Numbered from the stretch's first letter, positions 21,971 through 31,328 are shown. The stretch: DNA of 64,000 nucleotides from Chloroflexota bacterium (GCA_013388755.1 JACAEQ010000018.1:1-64000), one strand, 5' to 3'. Made by a program: numbers and translations. Notes: generated by a model not told the origin, from the letters alone.

Positions 21971-23224
21971 GTGCGAGTCGTCGCCATGATCATGGCCGGC
22001 GGCGAGGGAACACGCCTGAGCGTTCTCTCGGAGAAACGCGCGAAACCCTCGGTGCCGTTCGCCGGCAAGTTCCGCATTATTGATTTTACCCTCTCCAACT
22101 GTGTAAACTCCGGCATTTTCGATGTCGCGGTGTTGACACAGTATCGCCCGCACTCGTTGAACGCGCATATCGGTAATGGCAAACCCTGGGACCTCGATCG
22201 CTCAAACGGTGGTGTGCAATTGCTCCAGCCGTACCAGGGCCGGCGCGATGAAAGCTGGTACAAAGGCACCGCAGACGCAGTCTACCAGAACCTCAACTAT
22301 ATTCGCGAACGCCGTGCCGACCTGGTGCTGGTGCTCGGCGGCGACCATATCTACAAAATGGACTATGCCGCGATGGTTGAGTTCCATCAGCAAAAACGTG
22401 CCGATATGACCGTCGCCGTGATGCATGTGCCGCTCGAAGAAACCGATCGTTTTGGCATCATGACCGTTGATGAAACCGAACGTGTGGTCGAGTTTACCGA
22501 AAAACCCAAGAACCGCGATAAGGGAACGCTGGCCAGTATGGGCATTTATGTGTTCAATACCGATACGCTGGTCAGGCGTCTGAGCGAGAATGGCGAGGGG
22601 AACCCGCGCATTGATTTTGGCAAGCACGTCATTCCGTCAATGATCTCTCGTGATGCAGTCTATGCCTTTCCATTCGAGGGATACTGGGTTGATGTCGGTA
22701 CGGTACAATCGTACTGGGAAACGAGCATGGATCTGCTCAATCCCGATAATGCGCTCAATTTGCACGATCCGAACTGGGTCATCCATACACGCAGCGAAGA
22801 GCAACCTCCAGCAAAACTCGGGCCACAGGCGCGTGTCAGTCGCAGCATGATCTGTAACGGCTGCATTATCCGTGGCACTGTGGAACATTCAGTGCTTTCG
22901 CCTGGCGTATATGTCTCGCCCGGCGCGATCGTGCGCGACAGTGTGGTGATGAATGATACCTGGATCGGCCCTGGTGCGGTGCTCGACCGCGTGATTGTTG
23001 ACAAAAACGTGGTGGTCGGCGCCGGGGTGCGCCTTGGTTGCGGTGAGGATCTGACTGTCCCTAACCGTGAACAGCCGGATAAACTGACCACCGGGATTAC
23101 GATCGTTGGCAAGGGGGCGCATATTCCGCCGAATATTCGCATTGGCCGCAATGTCGTCATTAATGCTGACCGCGAGGAAGAAGACTTCCCGTCTGGTGAG
23201 GTGAAGTCGGGTGAAACCATATAG
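21971..23224 (+). CDS. glgC: Glucose-1-phosphate adenylyltransferase (catalytic)
   Basis: 417 residues starting at GTG 21971. It retains the full pyrophosphorylase signature [10 protein letters not shown] and the substrate lysine loop [17 protein letters not shown], plus [10 protein letters not shown] (catalytic Asp) and EKPKN. The C-terminal half is a left-handed beta-helix with hexapeptide-like repeats ([14 protein letters not shown]). It makes ADP-glucose from ATP and glucose-1-phosphate for glycogen synthesis. A strongly diverged paralogue follows after 8 bp, and the two are probably co-expressed as subunits. Confidence 0.94.
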   Translation: MRVVAMIMAGGEGTRLSVLSEKRAKPSVPFAGKFRIIDFTLSNCVNSGIFDVAVLTQYRPHSLNAHIGNGKPWDLDRSNGGVQLLQPYQGRRDESWYKGTADAVYQNLNYIRERRADLVLVLGGDHIYKMDYAAMVEFHQQKRADMTVAVMHVPLEETDRFGIMTVDETERVVEFTEKPKNRDKGTLASMGIYVFNTDTLVRRLSENGEGNPRIDFGKHVIPSMISRDAVYAFPFEGYWVDVGTVQSYWETSMDLLNPDNALNLHDPNWVIHTRSEEQPPAKLGPQARVSRSMICNGCIIRGTVEHSVLSPGVYVSPGAIVRDSVVMNDTWIGPGAVLDRVIVDKNVVVGAGVRLGCGEDLTVPNREQPDKLTTGITIVGKGAHIPPNIRIGRNVVINADREEEDFPSGEVKSGETI

Positions 23225-23232
23225 AGGTGGGT

Positions 23233-24480
23233 ATGCTCCGCACACTCGCGCTTATCCTGGCAGGCGGTGAAAGTCCGGCGCTCAGCGTGCTCACGGCTGA
23301 ACGCTCCGAGGCGGCCGTTCCGTTCGCCGGCAAGTATCGTATCATTGACTTTACCCTGTCGAATTGCGTTAATTCCAGTATCTACAATGTTGGTGTGCTG
23401 ACGCAGTATCGCCCGCGCTCGCTGCATGAGCATATTGGCGTTGGCAAGCCGTGGGATCTTGACCGGCGCATCGGTGGGGTGCGTGTGCTCCATCCGTATC
23501 TTACCAGCGAGGGTGGGCACTGGCAGAAGGGTAATGCCGACGCGTTGCGCGCCAACCTCGACATCATCGCCGATCAAAATGCTGAGGCCATCCTGGTGCT
23601 TGCCGGCGACCATGTGTACAAAATGGATTACCGGCCCATGCTCCATTTCCATGAAGAGCGTGACGCTGATGTGACGCTCGCCGTCCATAGCGTCAGCCCG
23701 CACGAGGCGCACCGGTATGGGATTGTCTCGGTAGACGCTGACGGAACGGTGACGCAGTTCGAGGAGAAACCGCGCCGGGCACGTTCAAGCCTGGCGTCAA
23801 TGGGGATTTATGTCTTTCGCAAGAATTTCTTGATTGAGGTGCTCGCCGGCGGCGCCGAACAGAATATCGGCCGGGACCTGATGCCGAAGCTGGTGCAGCA
23901 GACGACGGTTGCTTCGTACCACTTCCAGGGGTATTGGGCCGACGTTGGTACGGTGCAGGCGTACTACGAGGCCAATATGGCCTTGCTGGTGGAAACGCCA
24001 GCGCTTGATTTATATGATCCGGAATGGGTTATTCATACGAAGAGTGAAGAACGTCCGGCAGCCGAGATCGGCGATGGTGCGCGGGTTGACGGCAATCTGC
24101 TGTGTGATGGCTGCCGGATCTATGGAACGGCCACGCGTTCGATCATTGCACCTGGGGTGGTGATTGCCGAGGGGGCGGTCGTGCGCGACTCGATTCTCCT
24201 TAGCGGTACGGTTGTTGAAGCCGGTGCCGTCATCGATCGTTGCATCATCGATAAGGAAGCGGTCATCGGCGCCGATGCCGTGGTAGGTGATGGTGAGGAT
24301 AACACGCCAAACCAGCAGTCGCCCGATTTGCTGAATACTGGATTGACGCTCGTCGGTCGCAGCGCCCAGATCCCGTCGAATACGCGGATTGGCCGCAATG
24401 TGATCATTCGCCCGCGCGTGACCCCGGTCGCATTTGCCGGGCAGTCTGTCGTGCCCAGCGGTAAGACCATTGGCCGTTAA
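23233..24480 (+). CDS. GlgC paralogue lacking catalytic residues, probable regulatory subunit
   Basis: 415 residues; ATG 23233 fits the paralogue alignment, and an in-frame GTG lies 6 nt earlier. The fold is fully conserved with the preceding GlgC ([31 protein letters not shown], beta-helix tail). However, [10 protein letters not shown] has become GGESPALSVL and RAKPSVPF has become RSEAAVPF, removing the nucleotide-loop Thr-Arg-Leu and the catalytic-loop Lys. This resembles GlgD of Firmicutes, a non-catalytic partner that activates GlgC. I infer a regulatory subunit. It is translationally close to glgC and to the PH-domain gene. Confidence 0.85.
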   Translation: MLRTLALILAGGESPALSVLTAERSEAAVPFAGKYRIIDFTLSNCVNSSIYNVGVLTQYRPRSLHEHIGVGKPWDLDRRIGGVRVLHPYLTSEGGHWQKGNADALRANLDIIADQNAEAILVLAGDHVYKMDYRPMLHFHEERDADVTLAVHSVSPHEAHRYGIVSVDADGTVTQFEEKPRRARSSLASMGIYVFRKNFLIEVLAGGAEQNIGRDLMPKLVQQTTVASYHFQGYWADVGTVQAYYEANMALLVETPALDLYDPEWVIHTKSEERPAAEIGDGARVDGNLLCDGCRIYGTATRSIIAPGVVIAEGAVVRDSILLSGTVVEAGAVIDRCIIDKEAVIGADAVVGDGEDNTPNQQSPDLLNTGLTLVGRSAQIPSNTRIGRNVIIRPRVTPVAFAGQSVVPSGKTIGR

Positions 24481-24497
24481 CCAGCAAGGAGCGCATT

Positions 24498-25022
24498 GTG
24501 ACGCTTGAACAGAATCGTGCCCGTGTGACCGGTGCCGTCTGGCAGGCAGTGGCACAGAGTGGTGTCGATCTTTCGGCCATTCCGCGTGAGGAGCAAGATC
24601 GTCTCGTGGCAGCGATTACCGATGGCATGCTGGCCACCGTCAATCAGATGCTCGATGAGGTTGTGCCGCCCGTGTCCCCCGATGTGTCGGGTGAGGAACG
24701 CATCCTGTGGGAGGGACGGCCGTTTCTCTCGATCAGTGAGCGGTACGTGCTGACGACCGAGCGGATACGTATCTTCCGTGGCCTGATCGGGCGGGACCTT
24801 GAGGATCTTGAACTGGTGCGGTTGCAGGATATTGACTTCAGCCAGAATGCCGGTGAGCGCCTCCTCGGGATCGGTGACATTCATTTGCGCGGTGCGGATG
24901 TATCTGCGCCGGTGGTGACATTGCGTAATGTGCACCAGCCTGAGGAGGTGCGTGAACTCATCCGGCGCGCCTGGCTCGATGCGCGTAAACGGTATGGCGT
25001 GTCGTTCCGCGAGGAGATGTGA
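24498..25022 (+). CDS. PH domain-containing protein
   Basis: 174 residues following the GlgC pair by 17 bp. Residues 1-60 are helical and unfamiliar. Residues 65-165 resemble a bacterial PH domain (bPH2/YdbS-like): GEERILWEGRPFLSISERYVLT, then RIRIFRGLIGRDLEDLELVRLQDI, then DIHLRGADVSAPVVTLRNV. No membrane helix is present, unlike YdbS. Its position suggests co-transcription with the ADP-glucose genes, but a functional link is not shown. Confidence 0.7.
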   Translation: MTLEQNRARVTGAVWQAVAQSGVDLSAIPREEQDRLVAAITDGMLATVNQMLDEVVPPVSPDVSGEERILWEGRPFLSISERYVLTTERIRIFRGLIGRDLEDLELVRLQDIDFSQNAGERLLGIGDIHLRGADVSAPVVTLRNVHQPEEVRELIRRAWLDARKRYGVSFREEM

Positions 25023-25030
25023 TCCTGCCG

Positions 25031-25936
25031 CTACTCGCGCGGATACCCGGCGTAGTCGCCGAGTGCGGCAACTGCCGCCGCCCCCACGCGCGCACCGAGT
25101 GCGAGCGATTCATCAATTCCCCAGCCGCGTAACTGGCCGGCGAGAAACCCGGCGTCGAAGCCATCTCCTGCGCCCACGGGGTCAATCACACGCGTGGCCG
25201 GTGTTGCCGGCGCCGCATACCGTTGCCCATCAACCAGTGCAAGGGCGCCGCGCTCGGCCCGCTTCAGCACCACTATCCGCGCGCCCGGCGCCGCCGCCGC
25301 CGTAAGCGCCTCCTGGTCGTCGCTCGTCTCCAGGAGCGCCTGCGCATCTTCGTGCCCCATAAGGATGATATCGGCGGCGCGCATCAGCGGCAGCAGGGCG
25401 TTGCGCGCCTGCGCGGCGCTCCAGAGGCGTGGCCGGAAGTTGGGGTCGAATGAGATCAGCGCGCCCGCTGCGCGTGCCAGTTCGATCGCCCGGGCGCATG
25501 CAGCAGCGCACGTCGGGCTCAACGCCGGCGTTATGCCCGTCAGGTGAAGGATGCGCGCGCCGGCAAACTGCTCAGGTGTTAGATCACCGGGGGTAAGCCG
25601 GCTTGCTGCTGATCCCGCGCGATAATAATAGACCCGGCGCGCGCCGTCGGCCAGCCATTCGCGAAAGAACACCCCATTGGGCGCGCTGGCGTCAACCATC
25701 AACGCCGATGTATCTACGCCCTCGGCGGCGAGGACGGTGCGCACCCGCCGCCCGAACGGGTCGTCGCCGAGGCGGCTGATAAAACGCGCAGTGTGGCCAA
25801 GGCGGGAGAGTGCAATCGACAGATTGGCCTCCGCTCCGCCGATATCGAGCAGCAGTGTACGGGCCTCATCCAGGGTGACGGGATCGGGCGGGTAGAGGAC
25901 CGCCATACACTCGCCCAGGGTGACAACATCGGGCAT
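25031..25936 (-). CDS. kdgK: PfkB-family sugar kinase, probable 2-keto-3-deoxygluconate kinase
   Basis: 301 residues. Ribokinase-fold signatures: LGECMAVLYPPD at the N-terminus, GGAEANLSIALSRLG, SFDPNFRPRLW, and the ATP/catalytic loop DPVGAGDGFDAGFLAG. The opening GE.M and the FDPN.R.RLW segment fit KDG kinases, which phosphorylate 2-keto-3-deoxygluconate to KDPG. KDPG aldolase (29.8 kb) and KduD-like dehydrogenase (11.5 kb) genes in the same window support this. A fructokinase role is the main alternative. Confidence 0.8.
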   Translation of the reverse strand: MPDVVTLGECMAVLYPPDPVTLDEARTLLLDIGGAEANLSIALSRLGHTARFISRLGDDPFGRRVRTVLAAEGVDTSALMVDASAPNGVFFREWLADGARRVYYYRAGSAASRLTPGDLTPEQFAGARILHLTGITPALSPTCAAACARAIELARAAGALISFDPNFRPRLWSAAQARNALLPLMRAADIILMGHEDAQALLETSDDQEALTAAAAPGARIVVLKRAERGALALVDGQRYAAPATPATRVIDPVGAGDGFDAGFLAGQLRGWGIDESLALGARVGAAAVAALGDYAGYPRE

Positions 25937-26368
25937 GGGGGTCTCGCTCTATGCGTGAATGCCGGCCGGCTGCGGATCGCAGCTGCTGGCCCATCCTATC
26001 ACATGTCAGAGCGTGCGCGGTGCGTCCAGGCAGGGTGGTACGTCGTTCGTGCGGCTCGCAGCCGCGCTGCCGCGGGAGAATCACACGGCTGCAGGCTCGA
26101 CAGATGCAACCGTTCACGATCGGGGGTTCGGGGATGCCTCCGCAATGAACCATCGGCGGCGGGTCGGGACACAGCGTGCTGCGCCCACGACGTCAGCGCC
26201 ATGCGCCATCGAACCGCCGCCGCAAAAACGACATGGTTACCCCGGCTGTGAACACATACCGACAGGTGAGGCATCAACGCCACCGTGCATCTCAGCATAT
26301 GACAGAACATGCATAATAGAGTAGAATGCATCCCGTCCATGAATTCCCGAATAGCAGAGTGCAACCAG
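25937..26368. other. Intergenic region between divergent kdgK and carboxyltransferase genes
   Basis: About 430 bases with no recognisable gene. GC-rich with scattered short inverted repeats. CATAAT at 26312-26317 could be a -10 for the operon, but it lacks a partner box. Confidence 0.4.
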
Positions 26369-27910
26369 ATGACCGACGACGATCCGCGGATTCGAGAATT
26401 GCGCGCCATACGTGAACGCGCGCGCCAGGGCGGTGGCCCGGAACGTGTGGCACGGCACCACGCGCGCGGCAAGCTGACGGCGCGTGAGCGTCTTGACGTT
26501 TTGCTGGATGCCGGGAGCTTCTCGGAACTGGAGCCATTCACCACCGGCGTTGCTGATGAGTCGGCCAGATTCTATGGGGATGGTGTCGTGACCGGCTACG
26601 GCAAGATTGATGGCCGCACGGTCTATGTGTATGCCCAGGATTTTACCGTGCTCGGCGGATCGCTCGGTATGGCGCAGGCACACAAGATCTGCCGCGTGAT
26701 GGATCTGGCGTTGAGCGCTGGCGCCCCGATTATCGGGCTGATCGACTCGGGCGGCGCGCGTATTCAAGAAGGGGTGCGCAGCCTGGGCGGCTATGGCGAA
26801 ATCTTTCGCCGCAATATGCAATGCTCCGGTGTCGTGCCGCAGATTAGCGTCATGCTCGGGCCGTGCGCCGGCGGCGCGTCGTACTCCCCGGCTGTGACCG
26901 ATGTCGTCATTATGGTCGAGCGACGCTCATATATGTTCATTACCGGCCCGGACGTGATAGCCGCCGTCACCGGCGAAGCGATTGATGTTGAACGCCTGGG
27001 TGGCGCCGATGTGCATATGACGCTGGCCGGCACGTCCCATCTGGCGGCGCCCGATGATCGCGCAGCGCTGATGCTGTGCCGGCGCGTCCTGTCGTACCTG
27101 CCGTCGAACAATGTCGAGAATCCACCACTGGCCGCATGTGATGATGATCCATTGCGCGCTGATGAGGAATTGAACCGTATCGTTCCGCTCGATCCATCCA
27201 TTGCCTACCGGATGCATGATGTGATTGAGCGCGTGGTTGATCATAATAGCTGGCTGGAATTGCAGCCGGCATGGGCGATGAATGCGATTGTCGGCCTGGC
27301 GCGCATTGGCGGCAGGAGCGTTGGCATTGTCGCCCAGGAGCCTGGTGTCATGGCCGGCGTCATTGACATTGACGCATCGGACAAGATCGCTCGTTTTGTG
27401 CGTACCTGCGATTGCTTCAACATCCCGCTGGTGACGTTTGTCGACTCGCCCGGGTTCCTTCCCGGCATTGACCAGGAACATCGCGGGATCATTCGCCATG
27501 GCGCCAAGGTGTTGTATGCCTACGCCGAGGCTGCGGTGCCCAAAATCTCTATCGTTACGCGCAAGGCGTATGGTGGCGCCTATATCGTCATGAGCAGTAA
27601 GTTGATCGGTGGTGATGTGAATTATGCCTGGCCGAGCGCCGAGGTGGCGGTGATGGGCGCGGATGGGGCCGTCAACCTGCTATACCGCGACCAGATCGCC
27701 GCCGCGCCGGACCCGGAGGCGGAACGCGTGCGCCTGGCCAGAGAGTATGAGCGGAACTACACCAATCCCTACCATGCCGCGGCATTCGGTTATTTTGATG
27801 ATGTGATCGAACCTCGCGAGACGCGTGCCAGGATCGCCGCTGCACTGGAAGCGTTGCGCGATAAGTCAGTGGTGCCGCCGCCGCGTCGCCACGGCAACAT
27901 ACCACTGTAA
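26369..27910 (+). CDS. mmdA: Carboxyltransferase subunit of biotin-dependent methylmalonyl-CoA decarboxylase / propionyl-CoA carboxylase family
   Basis: 513 residues from ATG 26369. Typical crotonase-fold acyl-CoA carboxyltransferase: HHARGKLTARERLDVLLD near 30, DSGGARIQEGV, GPCAGGASYSPAVTD (oxyanion loop), FVDSPGFLPGIDQE, and VTRKAYGGAYIVM. The same fold serves propionyl-CoA carboxylase beta and methylmalonyl-CoA decarboxylase alpha. The next three genes encode OadG-like, biotin carrier and OadB-like subunits, and no biotin carboxylase is present, so a sodium-pumping decarboxylase is the better reading. Substrate preference is inferred. Confidence 0.88.
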   Translation: MTDDDPRIRELRAIRERARQGGGPERVARHHARGKLTARERLDVLLDAGSFSELEPFTTGVADESARFYGDGVVTGYGKIDGRTVYVYAQDFTVLGGSLGMAQAHKICRVMDLALSAGAPIIGLIDSGGARIQEGVRSLGGYGEIFRRNMQCSGVVPQISVMLGPCAGGASYSPAVTDVVIMVERRSYMFITGPDVIAAVTGEAIDVERLGGADVHMTLAGTSHLAAPDDRAALMLCRRVLSYLPSNNVENPPLAACDDDPLRADEELNRIVPLDPSIAYRMHDVIERVVDHNSWLELQPAWAMNAIVGLARIGGRSVGIVAQEPGVMAGVIDIDASDKIARFVRTCDCFNIPLVTFVDSPGFLPGIDQEHRGIIRHGAKVLYAYAEAAVPKISIVTRKAYGGAYIVMSSKLIGGDVNYAWPSAEVAVMGADGAVNLLYRDQIAAAPDPEAERVRLAREYERNYTNPYHAAAFGYFDDVIEPRETRARIAAALEALRDKSVVPPPRRHGNIPL

Positions 27911-28239
27911 TGAATGCTGGTGCCGATCCTGGTGTTGCGCTGAACCTTTTGCTGATAGGCATGGGTGTGACCTTTGGCGCGATCATGCTGCTGTGGGGCG
28001 TGATGGCATTACTGGTGCGCTTCACCGCCGAGCGCGTCACACCTGAGTCTGCGCCGCCGCCGCCGGAAGATGTGGGTGATCGGCGTCGCCGTGCCGCTGT
28101 TGCCGCCGTTGCTGTCGCGCTGGCGCGCGAGCAGGTGGCTCGTCGCGCGCTGCCGCCATCGGCGGAGGCGGCCATAAGCCCCTGGCAGGCGGCCCGGCGA
28201 GGCGCCCGGCCTGATCAGCAAAGACGAGAACGACGATGA
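27910..28239 (+). CDS. OadG-like gamma subunit of sodium-pump decarboxylase
   Basis: 109 residues. Its ATG overlaps the preceding stop by one base. One membrane helix near residues 10-38 (LLLIGMGVTFGAIMLLWGVM) is followed by a Pro/Arg-rich cytoplasmic region, the usual build of OadG/MmdD-type subunits that bridge carboxyltransferase and membrane pump. Sequence conservation in this family is low, so context carries much of the assignment. Confidence 0.78.
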   Translation: MNAGADPGVALNLLLIGMGVTFGAIMLLWGVMALLVRFTAERVTPESAPPPPEDVGDRRRRAAVAAVAVALAREQVARRALPPSAEAAISPWQAARRGARPDQQRRERR

Positions 28240-28658
28240 ATGTGCGCGTTGTGGTTGATGGAACTACCTACGATGTTGAGATAGGTGACCTGAATGCCCG
28301 GCCGATCATTGCCATCGTTGACGGCGAGCGTTTTGAGGTCTGGCCCGAAGCGCCGGTGACCGCACCGGCAGTGGCGCCGCGTGAACCTGGCACCGTACCG
28401 GCACACGTATCGTCGCCGCCAGCCCCGGCGGCCGGCGAATCAGGCGCTGTCGTCGCGCCGATCCCCGGCGTGGTGCTTACGATCAACGTCAAGCCGGGCG
28501 ATCGGGTGGTGCCTGGCCAGGAGTTGTGCGTGCTTGAAGCAATGAAGATGCAGAACAGTATTCGCGCCCGGCAGGCCGGCGTCGTTACAACGGTGCATGT
28601 AAGCGATGGCCAGCATGTGAAGCACCGTCAGACCTTACTTGTCATCCAGCCGGATTGA
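28236..28658 (+). CDS. Biotin carboxyl carrier subunit
   Basis: 140 residues; its ATG overlaps the OadG stop (ATGA). The C-terminal 70 residues form a biotinyl domain with the attachment site VLEAMKMQNSI (Lys is biotinylated) and the surrounding GVVLTINVKPGDRVVPGQ. A Pro/Ala-rich linker (about 45-70) separates it from an N-terminal segment that probably docks to the gamma subunit. It carries CO2 from the carboxyltransferase to the beta-subunit pump. Confidence 0.9.
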   Translation: MNVRVVVDGTTYDVEIGDLNARPIIAIVDGERFEVWPEAPVTAPAVAPREPGTVPAHVSSPPAPAAGESGAVVAPIPGVVLTINVKPGDRVVPGQELCVLEAMKMQNSIRARQAGVVTTVHVSDGQHVKHRQTLLVIQPD

Positions 28659-28660
28659 TT

Positions 28661-29791
28661 ATGGACCTTTCACTCCTCTGGCCCGAATTGATCAAGGGCC
28701 TGGCGGCATTCACTCCCGGCAATGCACTGATGCTTGTTGTGGCAACGCTACTCATCGGCCTGGCGGTTGTGAAGCAGTATGAGCCCGTGCTGCTGCTGCC
28801 AATTGGCTTCGGCTGCCTGCTGGCCAACGTTCCACTCACAGGGATGACCGAGGGAGAGGGATTGTTTGGCATACTCTACCGCGCAGGCATCAGCACCGAA
28901 CTCTTCCCATTGCTGATCTTTATTGGCGTGGGTGCGATGATCGACTTCAGTCCGCTGCTCGCGATGCCGCGTATGGTGTTGCTTGGCGCCGCCGGGCAGT
29001 TCGGTATCTTTGGTACGCTCATCCTGGCGACGCTGCTTGGTTTCCCTCTCAACCAGGCGGCCTCGATCGGCGTGATCGGCGCAATTGACGGTCCGACGTC
29101 GATCTATGTCGCTTCCCAGCTGGCGCCCGAATTACTTGCGCCGATTGCCGTGGCCGCTTATTCCTACATGAGCCTGGTGCCGATCATTCAACCGCCGCTG
29201 ATGCGTCTGCTGACATCGCAGCGGGAGCGACGTATCCGCATGGCATATGCGCCGCGCCCGGTATCACGTCGTGCACTGGTGATCTTTCCGATTATCGTGA
29301 CCCTGGTCATCGGCCTGCTGGTGCCGGCGGCAACGCCGCTGATCAGCATGCTGATGGTCGGCAACCTGTTACGTGAAAGTGGCGTGGTTGAGCGGTTGAA
29401 CAGGGCGGCGCAAAACGAAATCATCAATGTTGCCACGCTGTTTCTCGGGCTGACGATCGGCTCGACGATGAGTGCCGAGTCGTTTCTCAACCTGGTGACA
29501 CTACAGGTGCTGGGCCTCGGCTTGCTGGCATTCATTCTGGACACGGTTGCCGGCCTGTTGTTTGGCAAGCTGATGGCAGTGCTCAGTCGCGGGGCAATCA
29601 ATCCCCTGATTGGCGCCGCCGGTATTTCGGCGTTTCCGATGGCCGGGCGCCTGGCAGCGAAGGTGGCACTCGACGAAGACCCCGACAATTTCATCCTGAT
29701 GCATGCCATGGGTGCCAATACGGCCGGGCAGCTTGGCAGCGTTGTCGCCGGTGGCGCGTTGCTGGCGTTGGTCACAGGGATTCTCCGGTGA
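28661..29791 (+). CDS. Sodium-translocating decarboxylase beta subunit (OadB/MmdB)
   Basis: 376 residues, highly hydrophobic, with about nine to eleven membrane segments. The OadB hallmark GAIDGPTSIYVASQLAPELL contains the Asp implicated in sodium transport in Klebsiella OadB, and SYMSLVPIIQPPLM and HAMGANTAGQLGSVVAGG complete the signature. Couples decarboxylation of carboxybiotin to sodium export. ATG 28661 follows the BCCP stop by 2 bp; an in-frame TTG 6 nt earlier is less likely. Fourth gene of the operon. Confidence 0.93.
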   Translation: MDLSLLWPELIKGLAAFTPGNALMLVVATLLIGLAVVKQYEPVLLLPIGFGCLLANVPLTGMTEGEGLFGILYRAGISTELFPLLIFIGVGAMIDFSPLLAMPRMVLLGAAGQFGIFGTLILATLLGFPLNQAASIGVIGAIDGPTSIYVASQLAPELLAPIAVAAYSYMSLVPIIQPPLMRLLTSQRERRIRMAYAPRPVSRRALVIFPIIVTLVIGLLVPAATPLISMLMVGNLLRESGVVERLNRAAQNEIINVATLFLGLTIGSTMSAESFLNLVTLQVLGLGLLAFILDTVAGLLFGKLMAVLSRGAINPLIGAAGISAFPMAGRLAAKVALDEDPDNFILMHAMGANTAGQLGSVVAGGALLALVTGILR

Positions 29792-29809
29792 GGACGGCAG
29801 GCGGGCCTC

Positions 29810-30445
29810 TCACAGCACCGTTCCGCCAGTCGCCGCAACGCATGCCCGGGCTGCCGCTGTCATCGCCGCCCAGTCACCGGCCACGACGGCGCTGGCCGTC
29901 ACCAGGTTCCCGCCGATGCCGACTGCAACCGCGCCCGCTTCGAGATAGGCGCGCGCATTCTCAGGCCCCACGCCGCCCGTGGGCACAAGCCGCAGGAATG
30001 GGAATGGCGCCAGCAGATCCTTGATATAGTTCGGCCCGAAGGCGCGCGCCGGAAAGATCTTGATCATTGCAGCGCCCATCTCGTGTGCCGCCAGCGCCTC
30101 GCTCGGGGTCAATGCACCACAGAGCGCCGGCACATGGCGCTCGCGGCAGACGGCGACGACTGCCGGTCGCAATGCCGGTGTGACGACAAATTGTGCACCG
30201 GCGTCGATTGCGGCGTGGCATGCCGCCGCGTCAAGTACCGTTCCCGCACCGACAACCATGGTCGTGCCCAGTTCGGCGCGACAGGTGGCAATCGCTTCAT
30301 ATGCGCCTTCGCCGGTCAATGTGAACTCGATGGCGCGAATACCGCCGTCGTACAGGGCGCGTGCCACCTCAACCGCTCGTTCATACCGTGCCAGGCGTAC
30401 AATCGCGACAATGCGGGTTGCAATAATGGTCTCGATGTGCTGCAT
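29810..30445 (-). CDS. eda: KDPG/KHG aldolase
   Basis: 211 residues, the usual length for class I KDPG aldolase. Motifs: VAIVRL near 14, IEFTLTGEGAYEAI (catalytic Glu), GAGTVLDAAACHAAIDAGA, and the Schiff-base Lys in AAMIKIFPARAFG, then PTGGVGPENARAYLEAGAVAVGIGG. Cleaves KDPG to pyruvate and glyceraldehyde-3-phosphate. Converges on the decarboxylase operon, leaving 18 bp. Works logically with the KDG kinase at 25.0 kb. Confidence 0.92.
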   Translation of the reverse strand: MQHIETIIATRIVAIVRLARYERAVEVARALYDGGIRAIEFTLTGEGAYEAIATCRAELGTTMVVGAGTVLDAAACHAAIDAGAQFVVTPALRPAVVAVCRERHVPALCGALTPSEALAAHEMGAAMIKIFPARAFGPNYIKDLLAPFPFLRLVPTGGVGPENARAYLEAGAVAVGIGGNLVTASAVVAGDWAAMTAAARACVAATGGTVL

Positions 30446-30556
30446 ACGTCTACCTGCATGTCTATCCGATCCTCGGACAGGCTCTTATGCTACAATATCA
30501 GGAACGAAACGGCAACATCCGATCCAGCAGCGGGATGCGAAAGAAACAGTCAGATC

Positions 30557-31312
30557 ATGGCAGTAGTATTGCGTTCACGGCAACAGATTGCGCTGATGCG
30601 CGCGGCCGGCCGCCTCGTGGCGGAAACATTCGAAGTCTTGCGCGAGTATGTGCGCCCTGGAATTACCACGAAAGAACTGGACCGTATCGCCGAGCAGTTC
30701 GTCCGCAAGCGCGGTGCGACGCCGGCATACAAAGGCTATCGTGGCTTCCCGGCGACGCTGTGCATTTCGCCAAACAATGTGATCTGCCATGGTTTCCCCA
30801 GCGGGCAGCGGCTGAAGGAAGGCGACATCGTCGGCATTGATATGGGCGTGCTGCTCAATGGCTGGTATGGTGACGCGTGCGTGACGCTGCCGGTCGGCGC
30901 AGTTGCGCCCGAAACGCAACGCCTGCTTGATGTTGCCGAGGAAGCGATGTGGCGCGGTATCCGCGCGGCCCGTGGCGGCGCGCATCTGGGTGACATCGGC
31001 GCCGCAATCCAGGCGTATGCCGAGGCGCACGGCTATTCGGTCGTGCGTGAATGGACGGGCCATGGCGTCGGGCAGCGCCTCCACGAAGAGCCAACGGTCC
31101 TCCACTATGGCAAGCCCGGCAGCGGCATGCGGTTACGCCCCGGTATGACATTCACGGTCGAACCGATGATCAACGCCGGCGGGCCCGAAGCGGTCCTTGA
31201 CGAGCGTGACGGCTGGACGGTGCGCACTGCCGACGGTTCGCTCTCGGCGCAATTCGAACACACCATTGCAATCACCGAGGGTGAGCCGGAGATATTGACG
31301 CTGCTTACGTAA
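30557..31312 (+). CDS. map: Type I methionine aminopeptidase
   Basis: 251 residues from ATG 30557 (MAVVLRSRQQI). Five metal ligands can be placed: Asp in GIDMGVLLNGWYGDACVT (two Asp), His in EWTGHGVGQRLHEEP, Glu in MTFTVEPMI and Glu in SAQFEHTIAI. It removes the initiator Met. It lacks the N-terminal zinc-finger extension. The gene stands alone, converging on ftsZ. Confidence 0.95.
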   Translation: MAVVLRSRQQIALMRAAGRLVAETFEVLREYVRPGITTKELDRIAEQFVRKRGATPAYKGYRGFPATLCISPNNVICHGFPSGQRLKEGDIVGIDMGVLLNGWYGDACVTLPVGAVAPETQRLLDVAEEAMWRGIRAARGGAHLGDIGAAIQAYAEAHGYSVVREWTGHGVGQRLHEEPTVLHYGKPGSGMRLRPGMTFTVEPMINAGGPEAVLDERDGWTVRTADGSLSAQFEHTIAITEGEPEILTLLT

Positions 31313-31328
31313 TGATCACCGTGGTACG

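Noticed and set aside
26780-27500. Minus-strand open frames within the carboxyltransferase gene
   Set aside because: They are antisense to a strongly conserved gene and have low-complexity translations.
30463-30484. A CTATCCGA...GGACAGGCTCT segment upstream of map as a MITE-2 copy
   Set aside because: Only short end-like sequence is present without the core. It may be a relic but is too short to support.
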